A stretch of DNA of 9,292 nt. Origin: Pseudomonadota bacterium. Its GTDB lineage: Bacteria > Pseudomonadota > Alphaproteobacteria > Rhizobiales > Kaistiaceae. Below the pieces are notes generated by a model. The model did no database searches. It was not told the origin of the DNA and worked only from the letters and a program-made list of their open reading frames with translations. The position numbers and the translations under genes are program-made. This document shows positions 6,462-9,292 of the stretch, piece by piece. How positions within the stretch are numbered: position 1 is the stretch's first letter; each line of letters begins with the position of its first letter. The stretch is taken from the NCBI GenBank assembly GCA_023392225.1, contig JAEVZM010000436.1, positions 1 to 9,292 of the forward strand. The letters are read 5' to 3'.

Positions 6462-6992
6462 ATGGCAGTGAAGACCGGAAACTCCCGCGGCAACGAGATC
6501 GACGGCACCGGCGGCGACGACCGCCTGCTCGGCCGCGGCGGCAACGACGAGCTCGACGGCAAGGGCGGCCGCGACAAGCTCTATGGCGGCTCGGGCCATG
6601 ACGAGCTCGACGGCGACAGCGGCAACGACCTCCTCTATGGCGGCAGCGGCAACGACGACCTCGATGGCGGCTCGGGCCGCGACAAGCTCTACGGCGGCAG
6701 CGGCCGCGACGAGCTCGACGGCGACCGCGGCAACGACGTCCTCTATGGCGGCAAGGGCGCCGACCGCTTCGTCTTCGACCGGAACGACGGTCGCGACAAG
6801 ATTCAGGACTTCAAGGTCGGCGAGGACCGCATCGAGATCGACATCGACGCCATCAACGGCTTCGGCGCCCTCAACATCTACGACAATGCCAAGGGCAACG
6901 CGGTCATCGACTTCGGCGGCGGCAACACCGTGACGCTGAAGGGCGTGGCCAAGGCCGATCTCGGCGCGTCGGACTTCCTGTTCGACAGCTGA
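6462..6992 (+). CDS. Small RTX (hemolysin-type calcium-binding repeat) protein
   Basis: Product of 176 residues. After a short N-terminus with no signal peptide, residues 18-98 are nine uninterrupted nonapeptides of the GGxGxDxLx type, which form a calcium-binding beta roll. Residues 99-176 match the region that follows RTX arrays (ADRFVFDRNDGRDKIQDF, GEDRIEI, ending DFLFDS) and resemble an uncleaved C-terminal type I secretion signal. The likely fate is export by an ABC/MFP/TolC system, then folding in extracellular calcium. No protease, lipase, adhesin or other effector domain is present, so the function is unknown. The array may act as a structural, calcium-buffering or surface protein. 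The start is well placed: GGAAGGG lies about 11 bases upstream. The gene is 112 bases downstream of the response regulator in the same direction, and its stop is 2 bases from the anmK stop on the other strand. No type I secretion genes are in view. Confidence 0.88.
   Translation: MAVKTGNSRGNEIDGTGGDDRLLGRGGNDELDGKGGRDKLYGGSGHDELDGDSGNDLLYGGSGNDDLDGGSGRDKLYGGSGRDELDGDRGNDVLYGGKGADRFVFDRNDGRDKIQDFKVGEDRIEIDIDAINGFGALNIYDNAKGNAVIDFGGGNTVTLKGVAKADLGASDFLFDS
6513..6755 (+). repeat. Nine tandem 27-bp RTX repeats with 54- and 108-bp super-periods
   Basis: The 27-bp units encode nonapeptides. From residue 27 the units alternate between an LDG type (DELDG, DDLDG) and an LYG type (DKLYG, DLLYG, DVLYG), giving an 18-residue (54-bp) period. 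The 81 bases at 6567-6647 recur at 6675-6755, 108 bases on, with 71 of 81 positions identical by my hand count. This suggests growth by block duplication. Confidence 0.85.
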
Positions 6993-6994
6993 GA

Positions 6995-8104
6995 TCAGGC
7001 CGGGACGCGCTCGGGCCGGGCGAGCACGCCGCCCGGCATCGGGTGCGGCACGCCGGTGGTCTCGGGCAGGCTGAGCGGCAGGCCCGCAAAACTCCGGGCC
7101 GCGAGATAGGCGAAGGCCTGCGCCTCGATGAAGTCGCCGTCCCAACCGAGATCGGCGGCGCGGAGCACCTTCGCGCCGCTGGCTTCGCCGAGCAGGCGGA
7201 GGATCACCGGGTTGCGGGCGCCGCCGCCGGCGACGATCACCGTATCCGCGCCGCCAGCGACGGCGATGCCCTTCGCCAGCGACCCGGCCGTGAAGGCGGC
7301 GAGCGTCGCCACGGCATCGTCGAGCGCGAGGCCCTCGGCGAAGTCGCGGCCGAAATCGTTGCGGTCGAGCGACTTCGGCATCGGCAGGTCGAACCACGGC
7401 GCTTCAAGCGCGGCGGCGACCCGGGCGCGGTCAACCGTGCCGCGGGCGGCGCGGGCCCCGTCGCGGTCCATGGCCTCGCCGGTCGTCGCCAGCATGAGGT
7501 CATCGATCAGCGCATTGCCGGGGCCGGTGTCGCCGGAGCTGATCCGGCCGTCGGCGGCGATCCGGGTGATGTTGGCGACCCCGCCGATATTGGCGACCAC
7601 GACATCGCCGGCGAGCCCGGCCCTCTGGACGAGGGCCTGGTGGTAGAGCGGCACGAACGGGGCGCCCTGCCCGCCCGCCGAGACATCGGCACCCCGGAAA
7701 TCGAACACCACCGGCACGCCGAGCCGCTCCGCCAGGCGGCGGCCGTCGCCGATCTGGACGGTGAGGCGTCGCTCGGGCGCGTGGAACACGGTCTGGCCGT
7801 GGAAGCCGACGAGATCGATCGGCCCGCCATGCCGGTCGCGAAGCTGCTCCACCGCCTCGGCATGGGCGTCGGTCACGATCCGCTCGGCCCGGGCCAGCGC
7901 CCCCGGCCGGGCATTCCGGTCGGCAAGGCCCCGGGCATCGGCCAGCGCCTCGCGGAGCACCGCCCGCTCGGCCTCGGCATAGGGACGGAACAGGGTCGGG
8001 CCGGCCTCGCCGATCGTATCGCCGTCGGTGGCCAGCACCGCGGCATCGACGCCATCCATCGAGGTGCCGCTCATCAGACCGATGACCGTCTTCATGCCTG
8101 CCAT
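6995..8104 (-). CDS. anmK: Anhydro-N-acetylmuramic acid kinase
   Basis: Cytosolic enzyme of peptidoglycan recycling. It hydrates and phosphorylates 1,6-anhydro-N-acetylmuramic acid with ATP to give MurNAc-6-phosphate. Numbering from ATG 8104 gives 369 residues, the usual family length. Signatures: the N-terminal GLMSGTSMDGVDAA (9-22), GFHGQTVFH (100-108), QIGDGRRLA (117-125), GQGAPFVPLYH (145-155), ANIGGVANIT (171-180), the phosphate-binding GDTGPGNALID (191-201), SLDRNDFGRDF (245-255) and VIVAGGGARNP (289-299). The start is decided by the ribosome-binding site: GGGAGG (8111-8116, read on the minus strand) is 6 bases from ATG 8104, against 0 for ATG 8110 and 15 for ATG 8095. The open frame extends to ATG 8167, but that extension has no family resemblance. 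It is divergent from tyrS, a neighbour pairing I recall as common in Alphaproteobacteria, and tail-to-tail with the RTX gene. All key motifs are intact. Confidence 0.96.
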   Translation of the reverse strand: MAGMKTVIGLMSGTSMDGVDAAVLATDGDTIGEAGPTLFRPYAEAERAVLREALADARGLADRNARPGALARAERIVTDAHAEAVEQLRDRHGGPIDLVGFHGQTVFHAPERRLTVQIGDGRRLAERLGVPVVFDFRGADVSAGGQGAPFVPLYHQALVQRAGLAGDVVVANIGGVANITRIAADGRISSGDTGPGNALIDDLMLATTGEAMDRDGARAARGTVDRARVAAALEAPWFDLPMPKSLDRNDFGRDFAEGLALDDAVATLAAFTAGSLAKGIAVAGGADTVIVAGGGARNPVILRLLGEASGAKVLRAADLGWDGDFIEAQAFAYLAARSFAGLPLSLPETTGVPHPMPGGVLARPERVPA

Positions 8105-8110
8105 GCGCAT

Positions 8111-8116
8111 CCTCCC
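8111..8116 (-). promoter_or_regulatory. Ribosome-binding site of anmK (decides its start)
   Basis: GGGAGG on the minus strand sits 6 bases before ATG 8104. Other in-frame ATGs at 8110 and 8095 are spaced 0 and 15 bases from it, so 8104 is favoured. Confidence 0.7.
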
Positions 8117-8128
8117 GGGCCACGCCTC

Positions 8129-8157
8129 TTGGTGAACGACCGATCCCGCTGTTATAC
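8129..8157 (+). promoter_or_regulatory. Candidate sigma-70-like promoter for tyrS
   Basis: TTGGTG (8129-8134) and TTATAC (8152-8157) are separated by exactly 17 bases, facing tyrS. The -35 half matches TTGACA at only 3 positions. The -10 region GTTATAC reads GTATAAC on the other strand, which also resembles a -10 for anmK, so the two divergent promoters might overlap. Confidence 0.45.
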
Positions 8158-8168
8158 GGCTTCCCACA

Positions 8169-8188
8169 CCGCCCCGGGCGGCCTTTTT
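8169..8188 (+). terminator. Hairpin plus T-run in the tyrS leader
   Basis: CCGCC (8169-8173), loop CCG and GGCGG (8177-8181) form a 5-bp GC stem, followed after two bases by TTTTT (8184-8188). The shape is that of a short intrinsic terminator on the plus strand, lying between the candidate tyrS promoter and the tyrS start codon. It could be an attenuator or a block to read-through from upstream. The stem is short, so strength is uncertain. Confidence 0.45.
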
Positions 8189-8206
8189 CGTATGCCGGTG
8201 ACCCTT

Positions 8207-9292
8207 ATGAGCGCCTTCAAGTCAGATTTCATGCGCGTGCTCTCCGAGCGCGGCTTCATCCACCAGTGCTCCGACCCGGAGGGCCTCGATGCCCTCGCGC
8301 TCGCCGGGCCGATCACGACCTATGTCGGCTACGACTGCACCGGGCCGTCGCTCCATGTCGGGCACCTGCTCTCGATCATGATGCTGCGCTGGCTGCAGAA
8401 GACCGGCAACAAGCCGGTCACGCTGATGGGCGGCGGCACCACCCGCGTCGGCGACCCCTCCGGCAAGGACGAGAGCCGCAAGCTCCTCACCTATGACGAG
8501 ATCGAGGCGAACAAGCAGAGCCTTCGCGCGGTCTTCGCCCGATTCCTCGACTTCAACGACGGCCCCACCGGGGCGACGATGACCGACAATGCCGAGTGGC
8601 TGGGGCCGCTCAACTACATCGACTTCCTCCGCGACGTCGGCCGCCACTTCTCGGTCAACCGCATGCTGTCGATGGAGTCGGTCAAGCTCCGCCTCGAGCG
8701 CGAGCACGAGCTGTCGTTCCTCGAGTTCAACTACATGATCCTCCAGGCCTACGACTTCGTCGAGCTGTCGCGCCGGCTCGGCTGCCGGCTGCAGATGGGC
8801 GGCTCGGACCAGTGGGGCAACATCGTCAACGGCCTCGAGCTCGGCCGCCGCATGGATACACCGCAGCTCTACGCCCTCACCTGCCCGCTGATCACCACCT
8901 CCTCCGGCGCCAAGATGGGCAAGACGGCGCAGGGCGCGATCTGGCTCAACCCCGACCGGCTACCGCCCTACGACTACTACCAGTTCTGGCGCAACACGGA
9001 GGACGCCGATGTCGGGCGCTTCCTGAAGCTGTTCACCGACCTGCCGCTCGACGAAATCGCGCGGCTGGAAAAGCTCGCGGGCGCCGACATCAACGAGGCG
9101 AAGAAGGTGTTGGCCCTCGAGGCAACCCGGCTCTGCCACGGCGAGGCGGCGGCGCGGACGGCCGCAGAGACCGCGCGCCGGACGTTCGAGGAAGGCCAGG
9201 TGGGCACCGACCTGCCCACGGTCGAACTGGACAGGGGCGAGCTGGCCAAGCGCGTTCCGCTGTTCGCGCTCCTCGTCCGCGCCAGCCTTGCG
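8207..9292 (+). CDS. tyrS: Tyrosine--tRNA ligase (partial, runs off the window)
   Basis: Class I aminoacyl-tRNA synthetase that activates tyrosine with ATP and charges tRNA-Tyr in the cytosol. The 362 residues visible are open to the window end, and the family is usually about 415-420 residues, so roughly the last 55 are missing. Signatures: TTYVGYDCTGPSLHVGH (37-53), containing the HIGH-type motif HVGH (50-53), GGGTTRVGDPSGK (75-87), the tyrosine-binding LQAYDF (179-184), LQMGGSDQWGNI (196-207) and the KMSKS-type motif KMGKT (236-240). From about 335 onward (LPTVELDRGEL...) the C-terminal S4-like tRNA-binding domain begins. ATG 8207 is preferred because GGTGA (8197-8201) lies 5 bases upstream. 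In-frame ATG 8192 would add five residues (MPVTL) but lacks a clear site. It is divergent from anmK across a 102-base gap, and its leader carries the hairpin plus T-run described separately. Confidence 0.96.
   Translation, partial: MSAFKSDFMRVLSERGFIHQCSDPEGLDALALAGPITTYVGYDCTGPSLHVGHLLSIMMLRWLQKTGNKPVTLMGGGTTRVGDPSGKDESRKLLTYDEIEANKQSLRAVFARFLDFNDGPTGATMTDNAEWLGPLNYIDFLRDVGRHFSVNRMLSMESVKLRLEREHELSFLEFNYMILQAYDFVELSRRLGCRLQMGGSDQWGNIVNGLELGRRMDTPQLYALTCPLITTSSGAKMGKTAQGAIWLNPDRLPPYDYYQFWRNTEDADVGRFLKLFTDLPLDEIARLEKLAGADINEAKKVLALEATRLCHGEAAARTAAETARRTFEEGQVGTDLPTVELDRGELAKRVPLFALLVRASLA

Noticed and set aside
6451..6471. Six-codon frame (MRPQWQ) overlapping the RTX start
   Set aside because: Its ATG lies within the ribosome-binding purine stretch of the RTX gene; too short to support as a leader peptide without conservation.
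6513..6755. Tandem repeats as a CRISPR array or mobile repeat
   Set aside because: The 27-bp units are in frame, code for RTX nonapeptides and have no spacers.
8104..8167. N-terminal extension of anmK to ATG 8167
   Set aside because: The added residues have no family similarity and would cover the divergent promoter region; a good ribosome-binding site points to 8104.

Overview
The window comes from a very GC-rich bacterium with strongly G/C-biased third codon positions. The proteins (TyrS, AnmK with the DRNDF signature, a COG2945-type hydrolase, an NhaP2-type antiporter) look most like those of Alphaproteobacteria, possibly a Rhodospirillales/Rhizobiales relative. That placement comes from protein recognition, not from a search. 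All genes look chromosomal. I see no insertion sequence, phage gene, CRISPR array, tRNA or rRNA.

Layout. (1) 15-668 (+): an alpha/beta hydrolase interrupted by an in-frame TAG at 177-179. (2) 745-1803 (+): a patatin-like phospholipase with an intact Ser-Asp dyad. (3) 1838-3766 (-): a K+/H+ antiporter of the NhaP2/CvrA type, convergent with the phospholipase. (4) 3767-4070: a 304-base divergent intergenic region with several dyad symmetries. (5) 4071-5660 and 5657-6349 (+): a membrane sensor histidine kinase and an OmpR-family response regulator that overlap by ATGA. (6) 6350-6461: a C-rich, G-poor spacer that looks like a Rho-utilisation region and carries a 22-bp-spaced direct repeat. (7) 6462-6992 (+): a small RTX calcium-binding repeat protein with no catalytic domain. 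(8) 6995-8104 (-): anmK, ending 2 bases from the RTX stop codon. (9) 8105-8206: a short divergent regulatory region. (10) 8207 to the window end (+): tyrS, truncated by the window edge.

How the genes may work together. anmK (peptidoglycan recycling) and tyrS (translation) are housekeeping genes sharing a compact divergent promoter region. The kinase and regulator form one transcription unit. The RTX gene follows in the same direction and is the nearest candidate target, probably as a secreted calcium-binding protein. No type I secretion genes are in the window, so its exporter must lie elsewhere. The antiporter, reading away from the kinase, could share upstream control with it.

I found no convincing wholly new system. 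The best leads are the amber-interrupted hydrolase, the kinase/regulator/RTX cassette with its unusual C-rich spacer, the two-level periodicity of the RTX array, and the hairpin-plus-T-run in the tyrS leader.
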